This document shows, piece by piece, positions 47,001-56,503 of a stretch of 64,000 nucleotides of DNA. Made by a program: the position numbers and the translations under genes. Below the pieces are notes generated by a model. It made no database searches. It had not been told where the DNA came from and saw only the letters and a list, made by a program, of their open reading frames with translations. The stretch is from positions 494,837-558,836 of the forward strand of contig MNCI01011128.1 of assembly GCA_015680685.1 (NCBI GenBank), given 5' to 3'. Origin of the DNA: Gnetum montanum. Lineage: Eukaryota; Streptophyta; Gnetopsida; Gnetales; Gnetaceae. Each line of letters begins with the position of its first letter. Positions within the stretch are counted from its first letter, which is position 1.

Positions 47001-50000
47001 TAGCAAGTGGTGTCAGGTTCAAATGCAAATCAGCCAGAAATTCTCTGATGATGAAATAATGCATTGATACAGCTGCAACAATTGCTCTCTGTATGTATTG
47101 TTTGCTGCAACCATGAACAGTGGTAGCTGTAGTAGCAATTGTTATTCAAAACACTACATGTGTGGTGGGCTTGAAATTCAGTCAATGAATCTCATAATTT
47201 GAATTGAGACTTTGTTTACAAATGCTGAAATTCATTGCAGCATGCTGCTAAAATTATGCAGTCTATGGCTTATCATCAGAGCACTGTACAATAAGTAGAG
47301 CGTATTAGGTTGAAACAAAGAGATCAGCATATCATGCAGGAACAGTACATTGATAGAGCACGGAAGAGAGAAAGCTTCTGTATCATCGTGAATCAAATAT
47401 TTGATTTTTTGAAATTGGGTTTTCAGTGTCAAACTTTTCATTCCTCAGATGAAACTTGCTCTTCGGTGTCTTTGGTGACGTTAAAAAGATACAAGGCCAG
47501 AAGACTCTCTTAAATTGAATTGTTGTTGCTTTTTCAAGCCTGGTACCTATTGTCAGTGGGTAAGCCCCAATGAGTTTGTGGTGGCCTGTTTAAGCATAGA
47601 ATCCATTGTTAGTTGGTATGCTCTTGGGCTCATAATACTGAATGTGGAATGCAGTATGCACTAATATGAAATTGAACTGAAGTATTTTATTATATCTACA
47701 TGGATCCCTTATATTGCACTATTGAACAGAATTCAATCATAGTTATTTCTTTTACACAATTTCCTTATATCTCGAATATGTGATGCATACCAATTAGCTA
47801 CAACCGATCATCCATGGTGTTTTGGCTACACGACTGATGCTTTGTAAGATCACGCTACTACTATTATACACTGTCATTGGTGATAATGAAAACATGAGAA
47901 ATGCGTTAACTAGGTATTTCATCTTGTTCTTTTCTTGCACACATAAAATTAATTAACATGATTAAAAGTCGCACATACAAATTATTTCAGACTTGAGAGC
48001 ATCCATATAATAAAAACTCAAGCAACGTATTCTTGTTGTGGTTGGATGATACAGTATTGAGATATTGCTAGCTTCCCAAAGATGTCCAAGGCCATGCCAT
48101 GCATTTGATATAAATGAAACATGTCAATATGGTAATCTCACATTTTTGTAGTAATTTTTTAAAACAAGAGGTCTTGACTTGAGACCCCATGCAGTCAAAG
48201 TCCTGCATCTTGTGTGAAACTTCCAACTTTATGGATTTTGGTCATGTTAAACAAGATTTATCTACTCCAGATGATATTAAAGTTACACATTACTATTTAA
48301 AACCCAGACCGACCATTGTTTGGTTTTGTGGGTGGTGCAGCTGTGTGTTGTTTTAAAGATCAGAGTTTGATCTCCCAAATGTATTACTGTCCTGCATAGT
48401 ATGAAACTTATGCAATTATGTGTTCTCAAGTAGATGTCATAAAAGTTTTAGCAATAATCAAACTGAAGTTGGCATTCGAATGAAAAGAGAAAATCTTTGA
48501 TAATGATGATGAGAGATTAACAAATACGCTGTTATTTTTATGTTCTCTTTATTTCAAGTGGCATTATTTACCATTCTATGTAAAATTGCAGTTTGATATG
48601 TTGGTATACCTTTAATACACATTATAAAAATTTAAAAGTATCATTTGTATCATGGCCATTGATTGTAATATACATTGATGTTGTCCTCTCTCCATGTTTT
48701 TTCATTATATAGTATGAGCTATGCATCTTTTCCACTTACTGATTAGGTTGATGGAGCAGGCAATTTTTTTGGAGAAGTATGTTTCTGAGCCTGTAAATAT
48801 TTCCAAAGAGATAACATTATTCAAGGTATTGTTACGGAATCTGATCATTGAAACTTTTGTTTTATTTCATACCAACTACTTGCAACTATGTTACGGTATT
48901 ACATATAAAACAGTTACATCTTTAATTTTGAATCTCATAAGTAGGGGCGTGTAGATGTGGCTGATGTATTTGGAGTTAAAAATTCAGATCTTGTTCCTGG
49001 AAAATATGAAGGTAAGTCTTATCATATATATAATCTGTAGCCTGTGAAGAAGGTTAAAGTTTGTTCTAGCGACTATGTAAAAGTTTATTTAATGATTGCT
49101 TACAGGGGGATTGAAGTTGTGGGAAAGTTCTGCAGACCTTGTTAGTACCTTGAAACATGATATGGACAAAAATATATTGTCATTCAAGGGCAAAAGAGTT
49201 CTGGAGGTATTATTTTTCCATGCAGAGTTATGTTGGTAGATTTTTTATATATTTGTTATCAGCATGCCATAACATAACAAATGTTTGACAATTTGATAGG
49301 TTTTTTGTCATCATCGAGATATATAATTTATGGTGTTTACTTGTAGACAACATTTATGGATACCTTTTAAATTCAAGTGAAATTGATGTTGATGAGATGT
49401 ACATTTTCAAAAAGCTGACTTATGTTTAAGTGATATTACACATTCTTCAATGTTAAAGTTGGTCTCCTGAATAGTCTTATTTTGCAGAATTTTTTCATTT
49501 ACTTTTCTGTAAACATGCTAGACCAATGTCTTTGTATTTTAAATCTCTAGGAAACTTTCTTTGTAATGGCCTTAATAAATTAATTTTCTTTGTGCTTGAT
49601 TGGTTCAGCCTCTCCTGTCAAACTTTCTTTAAATTATTTAGGGGAAATGCCCATCAGATTAATGATATTGAGACTGAAATTTTTAGTTATCTTTAAGGAT
49701 GCCCTTTGGATCTATCAAACATAACTTAGTTACAGCCCTATATGTTAGAGAATTTATTTTGAATCTCAACATAAGCTGTTGATATTCATAGTATGACTCC
49801 CTCCCAAAGCTTCATAGTATGGCTCTTTAGCTTGATTCCTCTATAGTTTGCCTAATTTTGTACATCTCCTTTATTCTTGGAGATTGAACAACAATGCTTT
49901 TTCTCCAATTTTTGAACATTTCTACATTTTTCAAAATTTTGTTAAATAATTGTATTAGCCATGAAACTCTTGTATCTCCCAATGTTTTTCAAGCTTATAT

Positions 50001-53000
50001 AGGAATGCTACTTGGTCCAACAACTTTTCCATTTGTCATCTTAGATAAGGTTGTCTTCACCTCAAAGGAGGAAACTACATTAACCAAACCAAAATTTGGT
50101 TCTTCTTCTTAGATGTCTTCTCTTGGAAATTCCTCATTTAATAAATCTTGAAAATGGAAAATAATTTTATTACCTATCCAAAATTTCATTGTTTTTTACC
50201 AAAATTCTTTCATCTGATACATTTGACATTATCAATGTTTTTACATTTCTTGTTTTTAATTTTTACTAATTTGTATATAGTTTTTTCTCTTTAATTTATT
50301 CCTAGTTTCTCATATTAATCATCCAAGGCCTTATGTTTGGCTTTGGCTATTTTTACTTTTACCTCCTTTGCCATTTTATATAATAGCCTATCTTCTTGGT
50401 TTCCGCTTTGTTGCTATTCCTTAAAGCATTTTTCCTCATTTTGGATAGGGTTCATGCAGAAATTTTGGTCATGAATGTGATCTAAAATGTACACACAATG
50501 CCCAAAAAGCATGATTTTACAAGGTATTGCTTAGGGCACTTTCCTTATGGGCACAACTAGCCTAAGGATAAGTCTTAGTAGTTGATGCAAAGTGATTGAT
50601 TAAATATAAATGTATGTATATATATATATATCAGTCATTCACAAAACATTAAACAAAAAAAGAAATAAAATATTTCATTTAATAAAAATATTACAAGAAG
50701 GAAATAACTTGCATTAAGTGAAGCAGAGAAGATAGTGATACAACTAGAATAAGAAATTGAAGGAGACTTAGCAAGTTTAAAACAGTAGCATGAGCAATAA
50801 TATAGAAGCAACAATAGCAATAGTAGTGAGACATCTACTTCAATCATTTATCATTTATCACCACCTAACAAGGATTTTTTGATAGCTTTCTCCAGGTATT
50901 CTCTGTAGCCTTAAATGACCTTGAAAAGTTGTTCCATTTTTTGCAATGGCCACCTTCTTCTCAGCTGAGGTGTCATCCCAAACCTTTTCCAAATTCTTTG
51001 CGTGTTCAAATTTTAAATAAAACCTTTCTAATCTTTTGCATACCTTCACCTTGATGGCTTCTCATTTAAGCTAGTTCAAAGGAGTTATAAGGAAATCTGA
51101 GGAATGGTAAGAGAGAGGAGTGTAAGATGGGAAAGACAAAGGAGGTGAGATAGGATACAAGAGAATAAATCTTTTTCTTCTTACTTGATGATAATACTCC
51201 TTGAGCTCCGGTAGGCCTTTTATAGGACTTTGATCCCTTCTTTATCCTCCTTCTTCTTCCCCTCTTTCAAGGGAGAAGGGCAATGGTTGATGCTTCTCTC
51301 TAGTGGTGTTAATTGTCTATCATGCAACATCTCTTGTTGAAGATTTGTCCAGATCTTCCATGGCTACTTCACGACTTCAACTTTCTTATTTTTCTCTGAG
51401 TTTATCTCCTTAAATAACACTTGTCATTATAGAGAAAATGAAATCAGAATATCTATAAGTTACTTCAACCAAAGATATTGAAACTTAAGTAAATCCTTTG
51501 ATTTTAGTTAAAAGGTGCATTGTGTTGAACTATTTTATTTTATTTTTGCTTCAGAAACATGAACATTATTAGTAGGAGAAAAAGGCAAAATAGAAAATTT
51601 GGATGAGTATTTCATGAACTGTAACTTTCCAATCCGTCTGTTTCAGATGGGAAAGTATGTATACCAAAATTTCAGAAGAGTCTAGATTTAAAATATTGCA
51701 TTTACAGTTAATGAACCTACCCTACAAATGCATTTACAGTTCATGAAACACTCGCTTGAAATTTCTATTTTGCCTTTTGCTACTACTAATACTATTGATG
51801 TTTCTGATGTGGGAAAAAAGTTTCAAAGCAATGCACATTTTTAAATCTAAAATTAAGTGATTTATTTAAGTTTCAATATCTTCATTTGATGTCCCTTATA
51901 GATATATAATTTTCTTTTTATTTACAATGACGTGTTATATCTAGAGACAAGCCTGAAAAAAAAATGTGGATGCTGAAATTGTGAAGTAGATATGGAAGAT
52001 CTGGACAAATCTTCAATGAGCAAAAAAGATGTTGCATGGTGGGCACCTAACACCATGAGATGGACAAGTGTCAACCATGGTCTTCTCCTAGAAAAGGAGA
52101 GGAGAAAAAAGGATGGAAGACCTATAAAATGCCCATAGGAGCTCAAGGAGAAACCTCCTCTCCCCTATCTGATACTGTGCCCTTTGTAATCCCATCGTAT
52201 ACTTATCTCTGATCATTCCTAACTCCCTTGAACTGGGTTGAATGAAAAGCCATTGATTGAAGCCATGCAGAAGATTAGAATGACTTTATTAGGAATTTAA
52301 GCATGAAAAGATTTGGGAAAAGGGTTGGGTTGGCACATCAGTTGCTAAAGAATGTGGCCATCCTTAACCTTAAGGATTTGGAAAAACGATAGAATAGCTT
52401 TCTGAGGGTATTCATGTTTATAGAAAATACTTGGAGAAAGCTGTTAGAAATCTTCTTTAGGCGTTGGTGGATGGTTGGAGTAGATGCCTTGTTACTATTA
52501 CTGTTGTTGCTGTCATTGATTGTTGCTCATGCTGCTGTTTAAGACTCTGCTAAGTCTCTCATTTAATTTCTTATTGTGGTTGTCTCATTATCTTTTATTT
52601 TTCACTTAATGCAAGCTATTTTCTTCATGTAATATTTTCATTAAATGTAATTTTTAATTTTTAATTTTTTTTTGTTATGGGAATGATACACACGCAACCA
52701 TTAGACATATCCAGTCTTCATAAAGATGACCATTAAAATCCAACTCTTTTGTATGGGTGTGTAGTGTGGGGTCCTAGACTTGCTAGCAAATATTGGAAGA
52801 AAGTAGAACTTTAGAAGCGTTTTTAGTAGAGAAATTTCAGGTTAAAAGGCAGGTCTAAAATGATTTGCTACTTCTTGAAGCAGATATGATGCCTTCTTGA
52901 AGTAGAAAAATTTAGTCTACTTCAAGGGCATCATATCTGCTTCAAGAAGTAGACTAAATTTCAGGTTAAAAGGCACGTCTAAAATGATTTGCTACTTCCT

Positions 53001-56000
53001 TGTTATGATTTCCTTGTAGACTAAAGAGGCACGTAAAATGCTTTCAAGTTAAAAGGCAGGTCTAATGATTTCAGCAATGCACAAATTGATTGTTGCTAAT
53101 CAAAAGGCATGGGGGATATAGCACAGCCACACTAGGCCAGTGTTTGGGTGAGGTTCTTCTGTCCTATGTAGGACTTTCACCCATGGATCCCTAGATGCCA
53201 GGACAGCCTGGGCTTAGCCTCTTTTGCTACTAGACAATTTGCAGTGGGATTACCTCCAACTCATTTCCTTGGCTTGAATGTGCTTTTTGTCCTACGTAGT
53301 GATCGGCCCCCAAATTACCTATGCAGATGAGATGAGTAATATGAACCTACAAAGGTTGCACGTAAATCAACTAAAACATGCACACAACATGTCCAATTTA
53401 TAATGTTGATATTAAAAGACAAAAAAATATACAAGACGTAGTACCATATTCCAGAAGTTGCCCGTATAGTCAGAAGGACCTAGGGAGGTCATGAAGGAGA
53501 TATGTTGTAGGCCAAGTGTGAAGAACCCATTAAAGAAGCTGCAGTGAGGACTGACTTGGGTTGATGAATCTGAGAAGTGGAAGTGTTGGATAATGAAGAT
53601 TGTACTAGGAAAGCTATGAGAACTGACAATGGAATTTTGTAGCATGTGTAAGGATGATAGATGATTTTACACAAAACATCAATTAAAAATTTAGGGTTGT
53701 ATATTCACGGTATTAATTTTTGTATGAAACATATTCCTTGTGCTAATGTAATATGAATATATTTCCAAGGATAATAAATAGTGTGCTAGTTGTATTTGGC
53801 TAAGTGTATTACAATCCTGGTGTAATACACTATTGGCTAAGTCTTCATCAAACTCCAACATGGTCTCAAAGTGATGGTTAAGATTACATTGTGGAATGGA
53901 AAAAGTGAAAAATAACCCACAAAAGTCAAAAGTTTTATAAGTTAGAAGATAGTCAACATCATTATCATCCTAGCTAGATCTTTGTTTATTTGCAGTTTCT
54001 GCAAATCATTTTCAATTGGTTTAGATGATAGACCTTTTTTGGTCTTCATTTCTCTCTGGAATAGTGATTTAGCAACTTTTTTTTAATAGGCTCACTGTTT
54101 AATCTCCATTGCATATTTCCAAACCAAGATAGTTAGCATATGCCAATATAAAATACAAAAACATGAACAACAACATATATAATAGCCATGTGTGTATGAT
54201 CTTTGCAAGTAAACATCCATTTAAAGTGGGCTACCCAAGATTGTTTGGAGAGAAAAACCACGATCATGCTGAAATTTCATGGATTGGAAGACAGGAAAAG
54301 AGATCGAGGAAGGTCTACAAGGAGTATATGCACAAATTGACTTGCTACATGTTACAGTTGATGTTATTCATGACTTTGTGTGCAATCAATTCAACAATGG
54401 TGGTACGGTTGGATTGCAAAAGAGAACTTTGCAATGAGAGCAACTATAATGTAAATACAACAATGTAATGTAGACAACAGGCCGTAGTATGTCATCGTTG
54501 AATCATAACTCTATGTAGTTCAGATCAATTCCTGAAGTTTTCTGCTTTTTCATGAGTTATTTCAATCTTGATATCAGTTGTTGATCGGTCTATATCTACG
54601 TTATAATTTATGTTAATGGTTTGATAGTTGAAGATGGATAGACGCCGACAGATCATCGACATCTTTTATATTATATTTGAGAACTATCATGTTAACTGTT
54701 TTAAATAATGCAATACACTAACACAGTGCGAGCAACACTTCTGGGACTTGCTGTTATTGAAAGAAAAATATTTCATGCAGACTTGGCTGTTATACCTTCT
54801 ATTAGGAGCTCTAAATGAGATCCTCGCATTTGATAGGAAATTATAAACATCTGCTGGATTACTTACAACCTGTGGTGACTATGCAGTTCAGGAACTTTGT
54901 TAGAAATTTAACATTTTCTAAAGCAACTAGAGTCATAATGTAACTTCAAAAAAGACAAGAAGAAAAACATAAAAGAAAACAACCGATGGTACTAATTTTT
55001 CATTTTTAATTAAAAAGTCATGTTTAATTTTGCCAAGTTTCATACCATGTGATCCATCAAAATGCATTTTAAGAGGTAGCTAAGTAAATAGATTGGCCTT
55101 TTTTGACAGCTTGGATGTGGACATGGACTCCCTGGCATATTTGCTTGTCTACAGGTACCATAATGAGTATATCCTATTCTGATATGAACAATTTTTATGA
55201 TATATATTTTTTAATGATGGCCTTTTCATGTGATCACAGGGTGCCACTGTTGTCCATTTTCAAGATTTCAATGCTGAAGTGTTGAGATGCCTAACAATAC
55301 CAAATGTCAGAAGAAATCTTTATCAGATTCCTAACAAACAAGTTTACTCTGTGGAAAATGTCATGATCTCTAAGGTCCCGAATACTTCTGTAGATATTCG
55401 TTATTATGCTGGGGACTGGGGGGAATTAGACAGCTTATTGTCTACTGTAGAAGCAAATCATCAAGATTCAGTTGGAGATGATACTCATGGTGGCTATGAT
55501 GCAATTTTAATGGCAGAAACAGTTTATTCCATTGATTCATTGCCAAAATTGTACATGCTTATAACAAAGGTTTGTTCTATATTTAGACTTGCATATTATC
55601 ATGGAGTTGTACTTCCATGAAAAATATTATGATTCCAATTTTTTATTACATTTGATTGTTTTTCTTTTGTTTAGAAATCGTTAAACCTGGCTATCTATTG
55701 TGGGTTGGCCAAAAAGCTGGTATATTCAGTCTAAACTAGTTTAAAATTATCCAAGAAAAACCTCCATTCTAAGCTTCTGGCTGAATTCTGCCCAATTGAA
55801 AATCCACAAAGAGGACAACTGGTGGAGCATAAAACATAGTAAGAGCTAAATGATTTTGTTTTCCACTCAGCAATAAATCACCCTTTTTTTTATAGTTGTG
55901 CCCGTGCTATCAAATTTTCCTCAGAAAATTCTTTAGTTGCACTCAAGGCCGAGTCTATAGCAATTATCTGGCATAAGAGCTTGTTAAACCAATTTGCATT

Positions 56001-56503
56001 TTTACGGCTACTCACAGGCCAGCAAAACACTGTAGGGTTGAGAAGTTCACTTTTATTTTACACGAAAACTAATACGGTTTCTTTTGCAGTGCTTGCGCAG
56101 ACCACACGGTGTTGTCTATCTGGCTGCTAAAAGGTACTACTTTGGAGTTGGTGGTGGAACACGGCAATTTAAGAAGCTGGTTGAAGAAGATGGTAATGAA
56201 AAACAGTCTTAAAGTCTTTAGTTTGAGAACATGTTCCTTAAATTTAAGTAAATCAGGAAAATGATATGTTGTATTAATTATTATTTATGAGCATGAGTAG
56301 CGATAATTTATTTTACTTGGTATGAATTGGTGCAAGGTGTGGTAGAAAGACCACCATCTTAAGATGTCTTTTTATACACTATTAAAGGTAGCTATTGATA
56401 AAAAAGCAATGATGTTGCAGGCATCTTGGAAGCTCAGTTGCTAGTGGATATTGCAGATGGGGCATCCAATGTGCGGGAAATTTGGAAGTTCTCGTTCAAG
56501 TAG
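31927..56503 (+). CDS. METTL18: Histidine protein methyltransferase 1 homolog (METTL18/HPM1 family), 8 exons
   Basis: Joining 31927-32064, 48760-48825, 48945-49011, 49106-49206, 55110-55154, 55240-55569, 56090-56192 and 56421-56503 gives 933 bases, 310 residues and a TAG stop. All seven introns are GT-AG and phases agree. Residues 1-46 are proline-rich. VPGKYEGGLKLWES (near 86-99) is a family signature, LELGCGHGLPGIFA (123-136) is the SAM-binding motif I, VVHFQDFNAEVL follows, and DAILMAETVY (226-235) is the catalytic-site block. Known members methylate a histidine of ribosomal protein uL3 (RPL3). No stop or frameshift is seen, so the gene is probably functional. The least certain point is the exon 1/exon 2 join. 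Confidence 0.88.
32065..33290 (+). other. Intron 1, repeat-poor 5' part
   Basis: Single-copy-looking intronic sequence with no coding signal. It includes an internal near-repeat (AGGCATTAAGACCT at 32440 and 32459). Open frames here are short and have no recognisable product. Confidence 0.5.
33291..33640 (-). mobile_element. LINE fragment with reverse-transcriptase-associated zinc finger
   Basis: Minus-strand 85-codon open piece: RLFANEMLCGKLPTRQYLAQ, then CSSKTKIADHLFINCP and IQYIWNEL. The C-x-H-x-C spacing is the zinc-binding domain found after RT in plant LINEs. It is separate from, and different in sequence to, the LINE beginning near 33730. Confidence 0.7.
33730..35873 (-). mobile_element. 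LINE C, 3' part (left of the gypsy insertion)
   Basis: Minus-strand L1-like LINE. The RT catalytic block VAHYIDDMMVFSRS (35730-35800) has Tyr-Ile-Asp-Asp, both aspartates kept. IVREFVWSRGKGGRKMHLV lies near 35335-35400 and GGIGILGFGDEMALGTHRLL near 35250-35310. The zinc-binding block CQELPKTLHHLIYDCRILQ is at 34845-34900. A poly(A)-equivalent T tract is not found at the left end, so the 3' boundary is uncertain. The element resumes at 42947. Confidence 0.82.
35874..36672 (+). repeat. First LTR (complete, 799 bp)
   Basis: From TGATGAGTTGCC to CCACTCATCA. U3 starts with GCGATATYGC repeats, and a TATA box TATAAATA lies at 35938-35945. The U5 end carries the family block GGTTGAGTGTAGGGGTA. It is followed not by an ordinary primer site but by the extended tRNA copy. 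Confidence 0.92.
36674..36737 (-). other. Extended tRNA-Asp copy (64 nt, includes CCA complement)
   Basis: The reverse complement aligns without gaps to plant tRNA-Asp(GUC) from the 3' CCA through T-arm, variable loop, anticodon arm and part of the D-arm. By hand comparison with the tRNA as I know it there are about nine differences in 64, mostly C/T or G/A. The core GTTGCCGGGGATCGAACCC is intact. Ordinary primer sites of the family stop after 18 bases. It is not a tRNA gene: it is truncated, carries CCA, and sits between two LTRs. Confidence 0.88.
36738..37397 (+). repeat. Second LTR, lacking its first 133 bp
   Basis: Starts at a position equivalent to 36007 of the first LTR (TAGTTCTT), right after the tRNA copy, and ends CCACTCATCA. 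It lacks the U3 tip and TATA box. A small deletion shortens its TTGTTTTTCTCTC block. It is followed by a normal primer site. Confidence 0.9.
37399..37416 (+). other. Primer binding site of the forward element (tRNA-Asp type)
   Basis: TGGCGCCGTTGTCGGGGA differs from the complement of the tRNA-Asp 3' end at one base (C to T). The sequence beyond (CAGTGCTAGTTACCTAG) matches the region beyond the primer site of element A, showing this is the ordinary junction. Confidence 0.92.
37539..39311 (+). pseudogene. gag of the forward element, one in-frame UAG and an assembly gap
   Basis: A single frame of about 590 codons starting MPLLQDYDNATPSEEVHWRT. The stretch 37619-37902 is undetermined. After it come LERYYALLNNCPGHEFSKE, HIIDGLRDATRETLGMY (gag domain), a charged coiled-coil-like part with TLEEVEAKINKMLEW, and a knuckle-like CNICLYNHPKGQC. 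One TAG at 38535-38537 interrupts it. The same frame then continues open through a Pro/His/Ser-rich tail to a TAA after YGGYPPF. A CAG-to-TAG change would explain the stop. The frame assumes the gap length is right. Confidence 0.8.
37619..37902. other. Assembly gap (run of N)
   Basis: 284 undetermined bases inside gag. The flanking gag frame stays open across it, which is compatible with the stated length but does not prove it. Confidence 0.98.
39312..41190 (+). other. Spacer between gag and the extra ORF of the forward element
   Basis: Noncoding. It begins with a T-rich tract (39330-39430). The block 39832-39868 matches the reverse complement of 8768-8805 in element C, placing this region downstream of integrase in complete relatives. 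The junction with gag therefore marks the missing pol. Confidence 0.6.
41200..41966 (+). pseudogene. Extra 3' ORF of Athila/Tat type, degenerate
   Basis: A decayed reading frame between gag/pol and the 3' LTR, the place of env-like or additional ORFs in Athila/Tat elements. It starts MAPKCGQQEGLPQGAIKRPR after a splice-acceptor-like TGTGATTGCAG. Pieces such as FGPFAEFAPEAIRDHLKG and GVIVDFSVQAISEVLNL resemble the domain called putative plant transposon protein. The last 110 codons (41634-41966) are open, charged and coiled-coil-like. At least two stops and a frameshift separate the parts. The family assignment is from memory of such domains and tentative. Confidence 0.45.
42148..42946 (+). 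repeat. 3' LTR of the forward element (799 bp)
   Basis: From TGATGAGTCGCC to CCACACATCA. It has the same length and block order as the first LTR, with TATAAATA near 42214. It is followed by the CAAGT target duplication. A short purine-containing TCGTGGGCGTA stands where the polypurine tract is expected. Confidence 0.93.
42947..45757 (-). mobile_element. LINE C, 5' part (right of the gypsy insertion)
   Basis: Minus strand, continuing the element of 33730-35873. An ORF1 end with FGGLPLEYWTLGFLKSFARN lies near 45640-45710. The endonuclease has WLLLRDFNQWLF, GCKFTWSNHRRG and ASDHCSILCQL (43960-44538). The first half of RT has VVLLPKVPN, QPIGVCNTLLRVFSKML, HQAGFVKGKYL and GLKQGDLLSPLLF (42947-43504). 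The endonuclease piece is open for 192 codons. The 5' end appears truncated within ORF1 at a small tandem duplication (45699-45757). Confidence 0.85.
45699..45757. repeat. 30-bp tandem duplication at the 5' end of LINE C
   Basis: Two copies of a 29-bp unit starting GTGCCCGATTGAAC, at 45699-45727 and 45729-45757, exactly where LINE homology ends. Confidence 0.92.
45758..48759 (+). other. Intron 1, 3' part
   Basis: AT-rich intronic sequence without coding signal. It contains the 171/180-bp tandem duplication described separately and ends at the exon 2 acceptor. Confidence 0.5.
46270..46620. repeat. Diverged tandem duplication, unit about 175 bp
   Basis: 46270-46440 and 46441-46620 are head-to-tail copies. 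Both begin CCAAGAT-TCTACAAAATTG, share CATACTTCTTCAT-like and AACACTGGACA blocks, and end near GGATCCA/GGGTCCAG. Copies differ at many positions, so the event is old. Confidence 0.85.
48760..48825 (+). CDS. METTL18: METTL18 homolog exon 2
   Basis: Residues 47-68 (EKYVSEPVNISKEITLFK). The acceptor GAGCAG at 48754-48759 is chosen because it keeps phase 0. An alternative AG at 48746 would break the frame with exon 1. Donor AAG/GTATTG. Confidence 0.75.
48945..49011 (+). CDS. METTL18: METTL18 homolog exon 3
   Basis: Residues 69-90 plus one base; text GRVDVADVFGVKNSDLVPGK. Acceptor AAGTAG, donor AAG/GTAAGT, phase 1. Confidence 0.88.
49106..49206 (+). CDS. METTL18: METTL18 homolog exon 4
   Basis: Completes residue 91 and runs to 124: GLKLWESSADLVSTLKHD to FKGKRVLE. 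The first two residues of SAM motif I end the exon, before the 5.9-kb intron. Donor GAG/GTATTA, phase 0. Confidence 0.9.
49207..50669 (+). other. Intron 4, 5' part
   Basis: AT-rich intron with no coding signal. A TA microsatellite lies near 50613-50630, just outside the left arm of the inverted repeat. Confidence 0.5.
50670..52655. repeat. Large imperfect inverted repeat in intron 4 (arms about 0.95 kb)
   Basis: The left arm 50670-51626 and right arm 51732-52655 are reverse complements of each other along their whole length, around a 105-nt spacer. Matching blocks include GCAACATCTCTTGTTGAAGA (51322) against the reverse complement at 52008-52030, AGATTTGTCCAGATCTTCCA, ACTTGCATTAAGTGA (50709) against 52596-52612, and AGTTCATGAAA near the centre. 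The arms differ by substitutions and small indels. Outward of each centre lies a TATAAAA-like motif. It may be a foldback element or two head-to-head LTRs. A 63-codon open frame on the minus strand of the left arm (50858-51049) is only partly matched in the right arm. Confidence 0.85.
52831..52998 (+). repeat. 85-nt hairpin flanked by 44-bp direct repeats
   Basis: 52868-52952 folds into a long stem. The outer 26 bases (CTACTTCTTGAAGCAGATAT plus GATGCC) pair perfectly with their reverse complement at the other end. An inner pairing TTGAAGTAG/CTACTTCAA follows, closing an 11-nt or slightly larger loop. The block AAATTTCAGGTTAAAAGGCA and what follows it occurs on both sides (52832 and 52956), partly overlapping the stem. 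Confidence 0.85.
52999..55109 (+). other. Intron 4, 3' part
   Basis: No recognisable gene or element. A third partial copy of the AGTTAAAAGGCAGGTCTAA block lies near 53046. Short open frames at 53412-53674 and 54163-54468 have no recognisable motifs. Ends at the exon 5 acceptor. Confidence 0.45.
55110..55154 (+). CDS. METTL18: METTL18 homolog exon 5 (45-bp micro-exon)
   Basis: Residues 125-139, LGCGHGLPGIFACLQ, the core of the SAM-binding loop. Acceptor TTTGACAG, donor CAG/GTACCA, phase 0 on both sides. Confidence 0.92.
55240..55569 (+). CDS. METTL18: METTL18 homolog exon 6
   Basis: Residues 140-249, starting GATVVHFQDFNAEVLRCLTI and including GGYDAILMAETVYSIDSLP. The acidic residue of motif II lies in the HFQDFN block. 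Acceptor ATCACAG, donor AAG/GTTTGT, phase 0. Confidence 0.93.
56090..56192 (+). CDS. METTL18: METTL18 homolog exon 7
   Basis: Residues 250-283 plus one base: CLRRPHGVVYLAAKRYYFGV then GGGTRQFKKLVEED. Acceptor TTTTGCAG, donor ATG/GTAATG, phase 1. Confidence 0.92.
56421..56503 (+). CDS. METTL18: METTL18 homolog exon 8 and stop
   Basis: Completes residue 284 and ends with SNVREIWKFSFK and TAG at 56501-56503. Acceptor GTTGCAG. The short basic, aromatic C-terminus is usual for the family. Confidence 0.9.

Noticed and set aside
48721-48954. Separate 77-residue protein
   Set aside because: Contains exon 2 with its introns translated; no start context and no homolog recognised beyond the exon.
50858-51049. 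Gene for a 63-residue protein in the left arm of the inverted repeat
   Set aside because: Text such as WDDTSAEKKVAIAKN looks protein-like, but the right arm has stops and shifts at the equivalent positions and no family is recognised; kept only as a remark under the repeat.
55279-55620. Separate 113-residue protein
   Set aside because: This is exon 6 of the methyltransferase read on into intron 6; flanking splice sites and family motifs show it belongs to the larger gene.
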